Source: Polytrichum commune
Taxonomy: Eukaryota > Streptophyta > Polytrichopsida > Polytrichales > Polytrichaceae
Assembly (NCBI GenBank): GCA_950295325.1
Contig: OX485804.1
Location: 69,230,033-69,294,032, forward strand
Length of the DNA: 64,000 bases
Direction of reading: 5' to 3'
The position numbers and the translations under genes are program-made. Below, in pieces: positions 20,231 to 31,500 of the stretch. How positions within the stretch are numbered: the first letter of the stretch is position 1; every line of letters begins with the position of its first letter. Below the pieces are notes generated by a model. The model saw nothing but the letters and a program-made list of their open reading frames with translations, searched no databases and had not been told where the DNA came from.

Positions 20231-21305
20231 TTAGGAGTATCATTAGCAGTGGCTTCTTTAGTTTAGGTAATAGATTTTTGACCTGGAGGTCATCAGGTTA
20301 CAGGGTTAGGCTTGGCTATGGCTTGGCTGAGTGGAGGCTTTCATCGGGGTGTTGTTCAGCTATTTTGTGCACTTGAGTAGTGTTTTCCAGCCATACAACG
20401 GAAGACCTCGACCAGTAAGGTAAGCAACCTTGGTTTAGGTTTTACAGTGGCATGTCGGTTCTGTGATGATGTTGCATTTCTCGTGTGCTGTGATGATGTG
20501 AACTCTTTTGTATGACTTTCGTTCGCGACGTTCGCCATTGTGGTGTTCTCAGATCCTAATTCGCTAACCAAACTAACACATCATCATGGGATTGAGGCAT
20601 TGCCCTACGTATTTGATCTGATCCTCGTTTGTCTCCAACGTAGGTGGAGAGATCGTCTCTATGTCTATTAGGGTTGTTCTGCCTTTGGAATCGCATTTTC
20701 ACCCAGACTGAGTGTTGTTGTAATTGAACCTGTAGTTAATGTTGGGCAAATTCTTGCCACGACACATGCCCTTGCCATCATCTGGTCCCTGAAAGCATTC
20801 CAATTTGGTGGAATTTTGCAGCGGTCAGGAAATTTCATCAGGAGTTTTCTTAAATTTTAGTACTGAATTTGCGAAAAGTGCCATTCTTAAGGTCACCTGA
20901 ACAAATTTTGGCGGAGCTCCTTCGTTTGGTGATTGCTGAGGAGCTCATCTGCTCAGCATCGTTTCCCGATTAGGTTTTTGGAACTCGACAACGACAACAA
21001 GTCTTTTAAAAAGGGAGTTCGAAGGCTTGTGGCAAAAGGTCATACAGAGAAGAAGACAATGCAGAGAGAATTCACGGGGAATTTCAGAGAGAAACAGGGA
21101 AGCCGCTGTTGCAGATGTAACAGATGACCGAATGGTGAAATCTTTAGCGTCTGAATGATTGCTCCGCAGGGAAGAGTGCAGGTCTTGCACTACTTGGATG
21201 GTCTCAAATCTGCAACTTCAAAAGAAGCGCACGAATTTTGGTAATTCAAGTTTTGTGTAACTAAAGCAGTACAAAATAGATACCGCGGAGGATCCTGTAT
21301 TGGCC
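20231..21305 (+). other. Probable 5' UTR and 5' UTR intron of the MINDY-3 gene
   Basis: There is no protein-coding frame with family support here. The interval lies between the CpG-rich region and the first ATG with a good context (GCCATGGGG at 21303-21311). It probably holds leader exons and at least one intron; I cannot fix the boundaries from sequence alone. Confidence 0.35.
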
Positions 21306-24300
21306 ATGGGGGAGCATGATGACGAAGAGCTTCAACGGGCTTTTCGCATGAGTCTGCAGCCTGCCCCTGATGCCAAGCGGAGCAAACCTCGTGATGTTGC
21401 TGCTGCAGGAAGCACAGAATCTCCGGAAGCATTGGACCGGCGAGTACAGCGGGAGCTTCGAGCAGCTGCAGCCGAGCAAAGGAGATTATCAGCTCTTGGG
21501 ACTACTACCCCTGGAACCCATGATCCCTCATCATCCTCACTTTCTCTGGAAAATACTCTCGCAGCTTCTCCTATTGCCAGTGCCAGACACCGGTTGGTGG
21601 AGCCTCGAGTGGCCACCACCAAGCTTCCTGATCGATCAGAAGGCCTGAACCCATTGCGGGATGCTGCTGCTGAGAAAACCAACCGAGGCAAGAGGAGAGT
21701 GGAGGATGAGCGGCAGCAGCTCCCTTTGCGGACAGTGGAGCAATTGTATACCCTAGTATTTGGTACCAAGGTTTCCAAGGACGTCCTCAGTCAGTGGTGC
21801 CACCAAGGCTTTAGGTTTGATTTCAAACCTTCTTCTTATTTCCTGACTTGAGAACTTGTGTAAAAGGATGACCCAGCAATGATACACTGAAATATTTATC
21901 GGCAAGCACTAATTTATGTAAGAAGAGGTCATCACGCTCAAGTCACTAGTTCAGTAGCAGACCATCAGTAGCAGAAATATGTACTCTACATTTTGGAAGT
22001 CTGGAACTGTGAGGGAACATGGGCATTGCTGCAGTCGCCATTCCAGAAATCCAAAAAGGTCAACAGTGGAGCAATTGTACCCTAGTATTTAGTATGAAGG
22101 TTTACAAGGACGTCCTTAGTCAGTGGTGCCACCAAGGCTTTAGGTTGAATTTCAGACCTTCTTTCCTATTTCTTGACTTGAGAATTTGTGTAAATGGAAA
22201 ACCCAGCAATGACACATAGAAATATGGTTTGGCATGCAGTCATTGAACTTGAATTTTTAAATAATTTAATAAGAGGTCATCATGGTCAAGTTAATAGTTC
22301 AGTAGCAGAACTATCAGTACCTATATTTTGGAACTTTGGAATGGTGAGGACGCATGGGCATGGGCATTGATGCAGTCGCCGTTCTGAAGTTCCAAAAAGG
22401 TCAAGTGGCGTTGGCAGCATGTTGAGCAGATGGAGCAGGGACAATTTGGGACAATCCATGTGCATGGGTGCAATGGGCCAGGATGGCATGGGCCCAAACT
22501 ACATGCTTGTCTGTGTAGACATTCTATACTGAAAATTGAAAGCCTCCAAAGTGAAATAGATATGCAAGGTCCATTGTGGATGTCGCAGCTTTTGCAAAAT
22601 ATAGGGACATTAACAGTGCATACTGCTACACTGGAGCAATTTTGTGTGGGTTTTCAATGGATTTTTAAGTCCACTTCTCCAGCATGTGTGATGTTTGTAG
22701 ATACTATTGAAGCTCATGCTGACAGGATCGACTGAGACCTAAACTACTGAATTCTTGGATATCTATGATTTCATTTTGGGTCAATAAGTTTAATTTCGTT
22801 CTTTGTTCATTATTGTGGTGTCAATGTGATTTATAGAAGAAGTAACATTGATAATGAAAGGGGCAGAATGTGAAACTGTTATTGTTGATGCCACGGATCA
22901 TTTTAGAGGATTCAGACAGTGGTTTTTGGATATTGCAGGTTTAGTCCCGATCAAGAAACATCACTAGGTCTTGTGCAGCGAGAAGGGGGGCCTTGTGGAG
23001 TGCTAGCCCCAATACAGGTCAGTGTGTGTAATATCTGAAGGTGTTACCAACTCTCTATACTTAGTTATACAGGGACTCTTGTATCTTTACGTCCCTTACA
23101 CTGGTTACCCTCCAGTTGGTTTTTAACATTTTCATCCTCATCTTACTAAAGCTTTGCTAGAAGTATGAGGAGTTGCAAGTCATTGTCTATTACTGTAGTG
23201 GAATCTTCGAGTCATCAGGAATGAGTTGGATATACTATGCCCCATGTGTAACTTGAGGGCTCAACTTGGTTTCACATTGAGATAGAGGAGCAGTTCTGCT
23301 TACAACTTAGGAGTATAAGGTCCTCAGCTTCTCTACTTGATAGTCACCATTCTCGTTTTGCTGATGTCATGTGAAAGTGCCCAATGTTGTGACTGCCAGA
23401 TCATTGCTTGAAGAATAGATTTTGAAATGGTGAGAAAGGTTGTTTGTATCAGGCACTAGTCCTCAAGTACCTCCTTTTTGTTACGGAAGACGAGATGGAC
23501 ATTAGTATGAGAGGCAAATCCATGGTGCGGGCTTCTCCATTGAAAGCAGTCCAGAATGTCAACAGTGAGACACTTGATGGCAATCTCATTTTCTCAGATG
23601 CTCAGCGAACTCGGTAAGTTTTGAACCAGGAGTTGGTCTCAACAGAAAGTTCTATCTGTAGTATGTTGATCATTACCAATGTAAACGACCAGTTTGAGCA
23701 TTGATTCTCAAGGTGGTTCTGTTTGACATGTTTCATTCTATATTTTATATTTGACTATTTGGAAAATTTGCCTTACAAATGGCCTGCTTTGTCTTATATG
23801 CTTCATTCTACTTAATTGCATGAGTTACATCTGTAACAGTAAAGAAACGACTCAGTGGGAACTTGGGATAGTGGAATGGCAAAAGTTTAGTGACAGACGT
23901 GAGGGAGTTGTAAAGTTCTTCACATGTACTTATTTACCATGTCACTCAAGTTCTGGAGCTGCTTGTTATAACAAATGCACTTTGCTTGTGATGTCATAGT
24001 CCTTTTATTGCATATCACATGATACTCTTCCAAAGAAAAGTGCTTGACCTTCTTTATAGTGAATACAACCCATTTTTTGATCCCTCATTGGGTAAAAGCA
24101 CCTAGGTCAAAGCTTTTCCAACCTTAACCTTCTGCCAGATGTGCCCCTTCGTCAAATTTTACCCCTATTATATGTTCTCAGCTACAAGTGGGTCTCTAGC
24201 TCTTTAGTCTCTGGTATGATTATATGCCACATCATTATTCACAGCCTGGTTACCTTTATCCACAAAGTATTGTGTACACCATACTTTAAGGATAGTTATG

Positions 24301-27300
24301 GGTATAAAGCTTCAAACAACTATTTGTGGAAGCTAGTTCAGTCAGGAATCCAACTACTATTTCTGTTCTTTGCAGGGCTCTTGTTCATGCCATTGGGGAG
24401 ACGCTTTGGCTTGCAGGAGGTAAACGTAAAGCTGTGGTTGCTGTTCTGGATATTCCCGAGATCTATGCTGAAAATGGTGGTAGTGAAGAAGAGCAGGATG
24501 AGGTTCTCATTCAAGCCTGTGCTTGAAGTTTCCTTGTATATTATATTTAAGCATATTTGAATTTGCGGTTTGATCTGCTGTGATTTAGTTGACTGTTTGA
24601 CAATTACCACACACTGATTTTAGCAATAGCTGTGTGTCCTAAATGACTCTTCCCATCAACATGTCTTTTACCTGAGAGATCTACTCAATATTGTAAAAGT
24701 GAGCAAATAACTGTAGTATGGTTGTATTAGTATGAAGGATCTGTTTCTGCATTTCTTAAAAACGATGTTGCTGAACATTTCCTGCATAGCTATGTCACGT
24801 ATTTGTTCAAACCTTGCTGAAATTTGTTGGCGCAGGTTGTTACAAAGGCTCTGGAAGGGTTGTGCCTTGATTCTGGGAAGGAGCTTCATAGATTGTTGAG
24901 AGTGTGTACAGTGACATCTCTCTCGGCCCTTCATCAACATCTCCATAATCTGCTTCCTGGATTCAAGAGTCCATTGGGAGCCCTTTTACTTCTATTCTCT
25001 ATTCTCCTGTCAAGGGGCGTGGTAAGTACTTCACCATGTTCATGCTCTTATTGCGTACTGATGGACCTTTTGCAATCGAACTTTTATATGGATTCAGACA
25101 TTGCAGATCATTAGTGCTCAGCTGTTGAAAGTGAAGATTTACTAAGGACTGGATGAATGGATCTCCTTGTTACCTGAGCTGTATTGTATTTAAGTTAGGA
25201 CACATGTTTTGTTTTGCATCCACTGATGTATTTCAAAAGCACTTGAGAGTCGTGTAATGGTAATGTGGTTGTATCTTATATTTGGATTCATCTGATAAAT
25301 CATTTTCTACCAGGAATTAGTACACACAGACAGGGATGATTCTGATCAGCCGCTGGTGACACCCCCATTTGGTCATGCCTCGCAGGTAACATATCTGCAT
25401 ACACCTGGATCCATTAACTTTTATCAAATAGAACTCATCTTTGAGCGAACCTGGAAATGCCAATTGATCTCTGAAGATGTGTGGGTTTCCTCATGGTACC
25501 CTAACAGAGAATAAAACAATAGATTCAGGAAGGTAACATAGTTCAGTGTCTAAATGTTGAGCATCAATGAAGAAGGTTGCCATTGAAAGTATGAGCTTTC
25601 TTCTGAAAGTAAAATTCTTCTTCAACTGCAGACATAGCAAAGTTGTATAGTCTGAAAGTATACATATATGATTCCCATTGTTATGAAGTTTTAACCCTTC
25701 AATGTCAACCAAACCCTGTCGGGGGGCCTTGGAGACAAGAAGATGAAAATTTTGTTGTTGATAAGATCTTTAGTCATTTCTTCAGTCATCATCAGTAACC
25801 TTCTTGAATTAGCTGATTCTTCTAATGATTCCTCTTATTGAAGAGATAAGTTGAAATTAGGGTGTAAGTATGGTCAAGTATGTGAAAGAACCAGTGTACA
25901 GTTCTATGCAATGCCTAGTCTTTTTAGTCAGGATGATTGTATTTTATGTATCTTTCAGCCCATGTTGTGCATAACACAGGTTTGAGCCTTGGGCCACAAT
26001 TTCATCAGATTGTTTATGATTAGTTGCAATCAAATCTTATAAATGGATTTTTGGCATGTCAAGAAGTTGAATTTAGTTTTCACCTGTATGGATTTAATCT
26101 TCAAGTGATTTGTAACACATTTTCTTGCAATGTAAACAATATTTGAGAATTGAAAGTCTTTTATCTTAAGTAATCTGGAGTTTTAAAAAGCACCTTTGAC
26201 CTTTGACGGTTAAGTTGTTGTCTGTACCTCTAATTTCAGGTAAATTGTTCTTTATGTTATCTGATGTACCCAAAGTTGTTGTACTGGAAAATATCAGCCT
26301 TGTGGAGAAGTTTGGAAGTTTAGTAATCTTGTGCTTGTTGGCAAGTTTGTATTTTCGTAGGCTGCCTCTTGGGTGTACATTTGTGCATGAAATCTCTCAA
26401 GATTGAGAACACTCCCTTACAATGCAGGAGTCCGGGATAATCTGCTTTCAGTCATTTTCATATTATTCTCCAATGTTTTGAATAGAGGGAATTCCAGAGG
26501 CAAAATCTTATGTTAGTTGATCTGACTGAAGCACAGTTTGGATTTTTTTCCAAGGGAGAATTTAACAATACTGATGTCCTTATATTGTGCTAAATGCAGG
26601 AAATTGTAAACCTCTTCCTATGTGGGCAGGCAGTAAGCCATGTATTTGATGGGAACATTGACTTGGGCGGTGGGATGTGTCTGAAGGGAGTTTCAACAAA
26701 TGTTGAAGTGGGCTTTCTGTCGCTCCTAGAAGCTCTCAACCTTTGCAAAGTTGGACACAACTTCAAATGCCCCAAGTGGCCTATTTGGATTATAGGAAGT
26801 GAATCACATTACAGCATTCTGTTTGCACTCAGTCCAGCAGTGCAAGAGGAGACGGACCTTGAGGACCGTGAAATGCGGGTGCGTCAAGCTTTCGATGCCC
26901 AAGATCAGAGTGGTGGAGGTGGTTTCATAAGCCCCGAAGCCTTACAACAACTACTCCTAGACCTGAACATTGACATGCCCCAGGACATGCTGAACAACCT
27001 GTGCAGCAGTGACATTGTGGTGTGGAATGATTTATGGCAGGCTCTTTTGACGATTGACAAGAGCAAAGGTGGGTTGAAGGATCCTTCGACGACACTTGGG
27101 AAACGACAGTTTGAAGTCTTCCACTTCAATGGCATTGCCAAGACCGTTGCGGCCAGTGGAGACCTCACGCAGCAGCGGCCACGGTTGACAAAAATCCGGG
27201 TCTCTGTCCCTCCCAAGTGGACACCTGACACTGCCCTTGTGGAAGAGTATAAAATCAGTCAAGGTGAGGTTTCCCAAGGCGCCACCGAGGGCATTCCTCC

Positions 27301-27400
27301 TCCCGAACCTGCGCAACATGCACCTCTTGTGGATTGTATCCGCACACGGTGGCAACGTGCAACTTGTAATTGGACAGGCGACCCTCCGAGTATTGTATAA
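21306..27400 (+). CDS. MINDY3: MINDY-3-type deubiquitinase (DUF4205), seven exons
   Basis: The spliced CDS is 21306-21814, 22939-23017, 23453-23613, 24376-24502, 24836-25021, 25314-25385 and 26600-27400: 1935 bp, 644 residues, all GT-AG with consistent phases. The MINDY family consists of cysteine proteases that cleave Lys48-linked ubiquitin chains. The N-terminus has a ubiquitin-interacting motif (DDEELQRAFRMSLQ, about 4-17). Exon 2 holds the catalytic loop LVQREGGPCGVLAPIQ with Cys189; exon 7 holds GSESHYSILFAL with His448. An EF-hand-like FDAQDQSGGGGFIS follows at about 476-489, and the C-terminus ends in CNWTGDPPSIV, typical of plant members. The exon 4 donor GAG|GTTCTC was chosen because it gives DEVVTKALEGL, matching the family. 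Intron 1 contains a copy of the exon 1 end. Confidence 0.9.
21733..22404 (+). repeat. Tandem duplication of the exon 1 end and start of intron 1 (MINDY-3)
   Basis: Unit A is 21733-22063 and unit B is about 22064-22404. Both begin CAGTGGAGCAATTGTA and include GGACGTCCT(C/T)AGTCAGTGG, CCACCAAGGCTTTAG|GTT, AAGAGGTCATCA, GTTCAGTAGCAGA, CAGTCGCC and TCCAAAAAGGTCAA. Unit B keeps a donor-like TTTAG|GTTGA, but its exon part has lost two bases (TATACCCT is now TACCCT), so it is out of frame: a broken pseudoexon inside intron 1. Confidence 0.85.
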
Positions 27401-28497
27401 CTAGTTCCGGCAGTTACTTATCAATCTGGTCAAGTCATAGTTAGTGGCAAGAGTCTCTCTCTCTCTCTCTCCCTCTCTCTCCCCAGGTGTGTTTGATCCT
27501 CAGGATTTATTTCGCTGAATTTTATCGCAACGCCTCCAACAATCTACTTTAGAAAATGGTTGCACTGAGCACACTAGGGTCTCTGGGTTGGTCACAAAGA
27601 AACCAGTCGCGCACTTTTCCGTCTCAAAGCTGCTTCTACCATTGCGCTGAGAGTCTTCCCTATTGCACCCCCAGAAAGGAAACAGAACTCTCGGATTTAT
27701 TCAGAGTTTTACTACATGTTTTTGTGTAATTGTTTGCCCTATGTTTTTGAGCAGATTTACCAATCGCATCCTCGCACTACCTTGGGACATCAAGGAGAGT
27801 TATCAAGTACACCATGTGCAATTTATTTGGAGTTATGGCATCCTACTCTCTTTTTACCAGCACTTGTATACCACTAGTTAGATGCAACAAAGTCATGGTA
27901 GTTGTTAAGTGTCACCTAAATGATGACACAAAGTGGAACAAGCTGCAATGTTTTATAATTACGTTACCCTTTTTGTTGACAGCTGTGCAGGCAAGAGCCC
28001 GGTGGCAACTAAACTCTAAACTCCTGTACGTAATCCCAAAAGCACCTTGATCTCTCAAAGTCTGATGCATTCTCTCTTTCATCTCATATTCCATACACAT
28101 TAGCTGTTCATTGTGATGCAAACTTAGTCCTTCAGTTCTGACAAGGTGGATGACAAATGACGGTCTCAGAATATGAGTTTCTTGTCTTATTCCTTGTATT
28201 CGTATAGCTGTACTGCATAACTTGCTAATGCAGGCTTTGATCTGACCGAATCCTCCAGAGCCTAATCTTGAGGATTAAGCAAGAGCTTAATTAACCTCTC
28301 CCACCCAAAATTGTCAGTATTGGATTTCCATGCCATGATGCATTGCCTAGGTCTGCAAGCATGTCATTTGGTCGCTAATATACCTCTGCAATGGATTCTC
28401 TGTTGTGTCGAAAAACAACAGAACATCATGTGTGCAACACATGCGCACACAAGTTACAGTGATGTGTGGTCACCCAATTTTCAGTCCAATTTTAGTT
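27401..28497. other. 3' flank of MINDY-3; no further gene recognised
   Basis: Begins with the probable MINDY-3 3' UTR, which includes a CT-rich microsatellite at about 27453-27483. Open frames at 27814-28050 and 28311-28604 have no recognised domain. Confidence 0.4.
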
Positions 28498-28790
28498 TAA
28501 GGTATGTGGGTGTTATTCGGGTTTTTTTTCATGTTCTCCACCTTCTACTGATGCATTGCTTTTGCAAAAAATTAGACCTCCCCCCATTTAGTTATGGTTA
28601 TTGAGAGTGCATGTTTGTTGATTTCTTTAATTGACTACATAGGTCCTCCCAATTGTGTTCACTATTGAGTGTAGAGTATTCGATAATATTCAAAGACGTA
28701 GTTCAATCTCTTTTAAACATGTGTCTTTATGGTGTTTTCTTTTTGATCTGAACCGAACCAAACCAAACCACATACCGATCAATTATAGGA
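28498..28790 (-). mobile_element. Dispersed MITE family (AGGTATGTGGG ends), truncated copy
   Basis: Starts TAAGGTATGTGGGTGTTATTC, then carries the inverted internal block seen in all copies (AGGTCCTCCCAATTGTGTTC, CTCTTTTAAACATGTGTCTT, TATGGTGTTT). The far end (CCACATACCGATCAATTATAGG) is damaged. Other copies: 31233-31500, 34434-34827, 44514-44875, 47557-50064 (interrupted), 56262-56583 and 62756-63134. Confidence 0.6.
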
Positions 28791-29228
28791 GCTCAAGACC
28801 ATGCATAAAAGGTTCATGGGTCTTTCCCCTTTTGTGTCAACACTTTTCCTTCATGAATGCTTCACAAATCAACCTCCCAACTCTCTCTATCAAGGTGTGC
28901 TAAATTGACCACCGATAGTACTTCTCATAATGGCAAGTAGACACGAAAATAATGCTATAGTGCTCCCAAGTGGAGGGTGATGTGTCAACATTATTACACA
29001 TCATGTAATAGGGTGGGGGGATTATTTTTAATATTAAGAAAATGTATAGTCGTCTAATGAGTAAAAACTTGTAATGAAGATCCTTACAAGTGGGTGTGGA
29101 CCTTGTAAAACAAGAGAGAACACAAAATAAAACTATGACAACCAACTAGGAGGCCAACACAATCCAAGTTGTTCATATAATGGAATCATGGACTTGCCAT
29201 TGAAACTTATTGGTGCTTGACTATCCTA

Positions 29229-29690
29229 ATCCCTAGAGACAACATATTATGTCATTTTTGGTCTTACAATGTAGTTGAAAACGAGGCACACTTTGTGTTG
29301 GACTGTCCCCTCTACAACTCCCATTTCAGATGAGTTTCCTTCACTATTTGAAAATGTAGAACCAAGAAGTCTCGAGTCTTTTCTTCCAAATTGACCATCC
29401 AGTTTGATATGAGCTTCTATCTTGCGAAGATTACTGCACTCCACTACTCTAAAGAAATCAACATGTTTGACACTATCTTGATGTATTTTAAGTCCCATGA
29501 GCCTTTTGGCTTCCTTGACTTAAAATGTAATTTCACTTCATTTCATCTCATGTACAAACATTGTGAATTTACTTTAATAATGAAAGTTGAGATTCTTGAT
29601 GATTTGAAACAATTATATAGGTGTGTTGGTTTATGCCCATCTCAAGCAATCAATTGGCATATTGATCATAAAATAATGTCATAAGTGTGC
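29229..29690 (+). pseudogene. Decayed LINE-like ORF 3' end (zinc-knuckle tail)
   Basis: From 29229 one frame reads IPRDNILCHFWSYN, then VVENEAHFVLDCPLYN. This fits the cysteine/histidine motif (C-x2-C ... H-x4-C, with the second Cys changed to Trp) found after the reverse transcriptase in many LINE proteins. A frameshift then leads to FPSLFENV and to FYLAKITALHYSKE. A second decayed copy at 56589-56880 aligns (ENEAHVVVECPLCN, SLFENVV, TTALCHSKK), so the protein reading is shared by two loci. No reverse transcriptase core is present. The family assignment is inferred from the motif. Confidence 0.45.
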
Positions 29691-29699
29691 TTAATAAGA

Positions 29700-30250
29700 A
29701 AATAACCACACTAAATAGTTTAGTGTTACTCACTATTTGAAGTTCCTTGACAATGCTATGTCTTTATTTTTACTAATGATGTACTTTATTTTTTACCAAA
29801 GTAAAGTTGTTAATGATTTATAGTGTCCAAACAACCAATTTCATATTTGTTGGTAGAATATGAGATACACAATAAATAGATATAGCCTTGTGTAACTTCA
29901 AATAGTAAGTGACACTAGATATCATGTTTAGTGTAATTAGACGTCTCTATATACCCCCATAAAACCTGTGTAGTACACTATATATGTTATTTAATGTCAC
30001 TTGCTGTTTGGAATCACGCATTGCTATAATTGTAAATTGTACATCTCAATTTTCACCAGCACATGTTGAATTGGTCCTTTGGACATCATAGAACATTAAC
30101 ATCTTTATGTGGTAAAAAATTACACTAATAGTGAAATGATATAGGAATGTGTAACTCCGAATAGTAAATGATGCTAAATATCATATTAAGTGTAGTTCTT
30201 TGAATGTTGTTTTAAAAATTATATGCAATTGTGACCCATGCATGTAACAA
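29700..30250. repeat. AT-rich inverted repeats with TTTAGTGT cores
   Basis: Motifs such as AGTGTTACTCACTATTTGAAG (about 29721-29741) recur in inverted form (ACTTCAAATAGTAAGTGACACT, about 29896-29917) and in direct form (AACTCCGAATAGTAAATGATG, about 30152-30172). They look like overlapping, degraded short inverted-repeat elements. No boundaries or target duplications are clear and there is no gene. Confidence 0.4.
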
Positions 30251-30252
30251 TT

Positions 30253-30411
30253 TTAAGCAATATGTGTTTGTTCATGTGAACCTTGAGAATATAACCTTGG
30301 GATGCCCCGATTTAGTGCAAGGAGACTCATATTACATCTGAATCTGCAGTAGGTTGGGGCATCCCATGATTATATTCTCAGGGCCCACATGAACGAATGC
30401 ACACTGCTTAA
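30253..30411. mobile_element. Fold-back element, about 159 bp
   Basis: Long arms pair: TTAAGCAATATGTGTTTGTT, GAGAATATAA and GGGATGCCCC on the left against GGGGCATCCC, TTATATTCTC and GAACGAATGCACACTGCTTAA on the right, with a loop of about 45 bases. No protein is encoded. The superfamily is unknown. Confidence 0.6.
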
Positions 30412-31232
30412 TAATGTTATGCCCACAAGTGACTTTTGTAAATCTTGCCTGGATTTACATGGTTTTGAACACGAAACCTTAGGATATGTTTTAAAAACAC
30501 CTTTAACCCCTAAATATATGGGGGTTTTTAGCTTAAATCAAAGATGTATTGGAAATGTGAATTAAAAAGCTTATTTTGTGTTGGCATACAAGAGAAATTT
30601 TAGGGATTCAATTTTGATCACATCCATGCAATTGGAATATAGTTCGTTGTCCTTGGTCTCCACCAAATTATTTTACAAGCATTTTCCTTTATGAAATAAT
30701 AAAATTCCCAAAATGCAGCAAAATCACTTGATCTTTATTACGATTGACTCAAAGTTTTAGCTACACAATTTGGTGGGAAAAACCAAAAAAAAAATCATGT
30801 CACTCACATTATTACTTTACCATAATAGCTAATTCTATAACAAAAACAAAAACAAGGGTTCCAACCACTTCAAGGTCCATATCTTAGAGTCATTAATATA
30901 TGATTCTAATCCATTTGCTCTACATGGTGGAAAATTTTAATATGTCAAGGTGCATTAAAAAAAAACCAAAAAAAAGTAAAAAAAAAAGGGGGGGGGGGAA
31001 GTTTGCCTTGAGAGATATATCTTTGAAAAACGCTCACAACTACTTTTTGGCTTTTTGGGCATTTAGGGGTTAATCAACATTGTAAAAAATCACATAACAT
31101 ATGAAAACTACATGCTAGTAGGATGTGAAATGAGACTCAACAAAATATTGTATGATGAAACTCAAATATATTATTATTATTATTATTGGATGATTCTAAT
31201 CGAAGTGTTTTTAGGTGTAGTTACCATTGGCC
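30412..31232. other. AT-rich, no gene recognised
   Basis: Contains poly-A runs (30785-30796, 30957-30986), a poly-G run immediately after them (about 30989-30998) and an ATT trinucleotide repeat near 31170-31188. No coding or RNA gene was recognised. Confidence 0.4.
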
Positions 31233-31500
31233 TAAGGTACGTGGGATTTTTGTGGTAATTTTTTCTAATCGGACAATTATATTTCAGTGGGGTGTGGTTA
31301 GGTGTGAATGCAAGAATGAACACCAAAATGAATGTGTTTAAAAGAGAAGGGACTACATGCTCAAAATATGTTAATCATTCTAGGCTCAATAGTCAACATA
31401 ATCGGGAGGGGGGGGGGGGGCATGTACGACCATTTAATGTCAAAAAGAATCTTCACTTTAACAGTTTACAAACATATTCTTATGAGCCTCAAACATTTTG
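31233..31500 (+). mobile_element. Dispersed MITE family copy with expanded poly-G
   Basis: Starts TAAGGTACGTGGG and keeps the family order: GGTGTGGTTAGGTGTGAATG, AACACCAAAATGAATGTG, TTTAAAAGAGAAGGGACTAC, CTCAATAGTCAACATAATCGGGA. A run of 13 G follows at 31408-31420, where other copies read GGGAGGACC. The right end is not clear. Confidence 0.5.
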
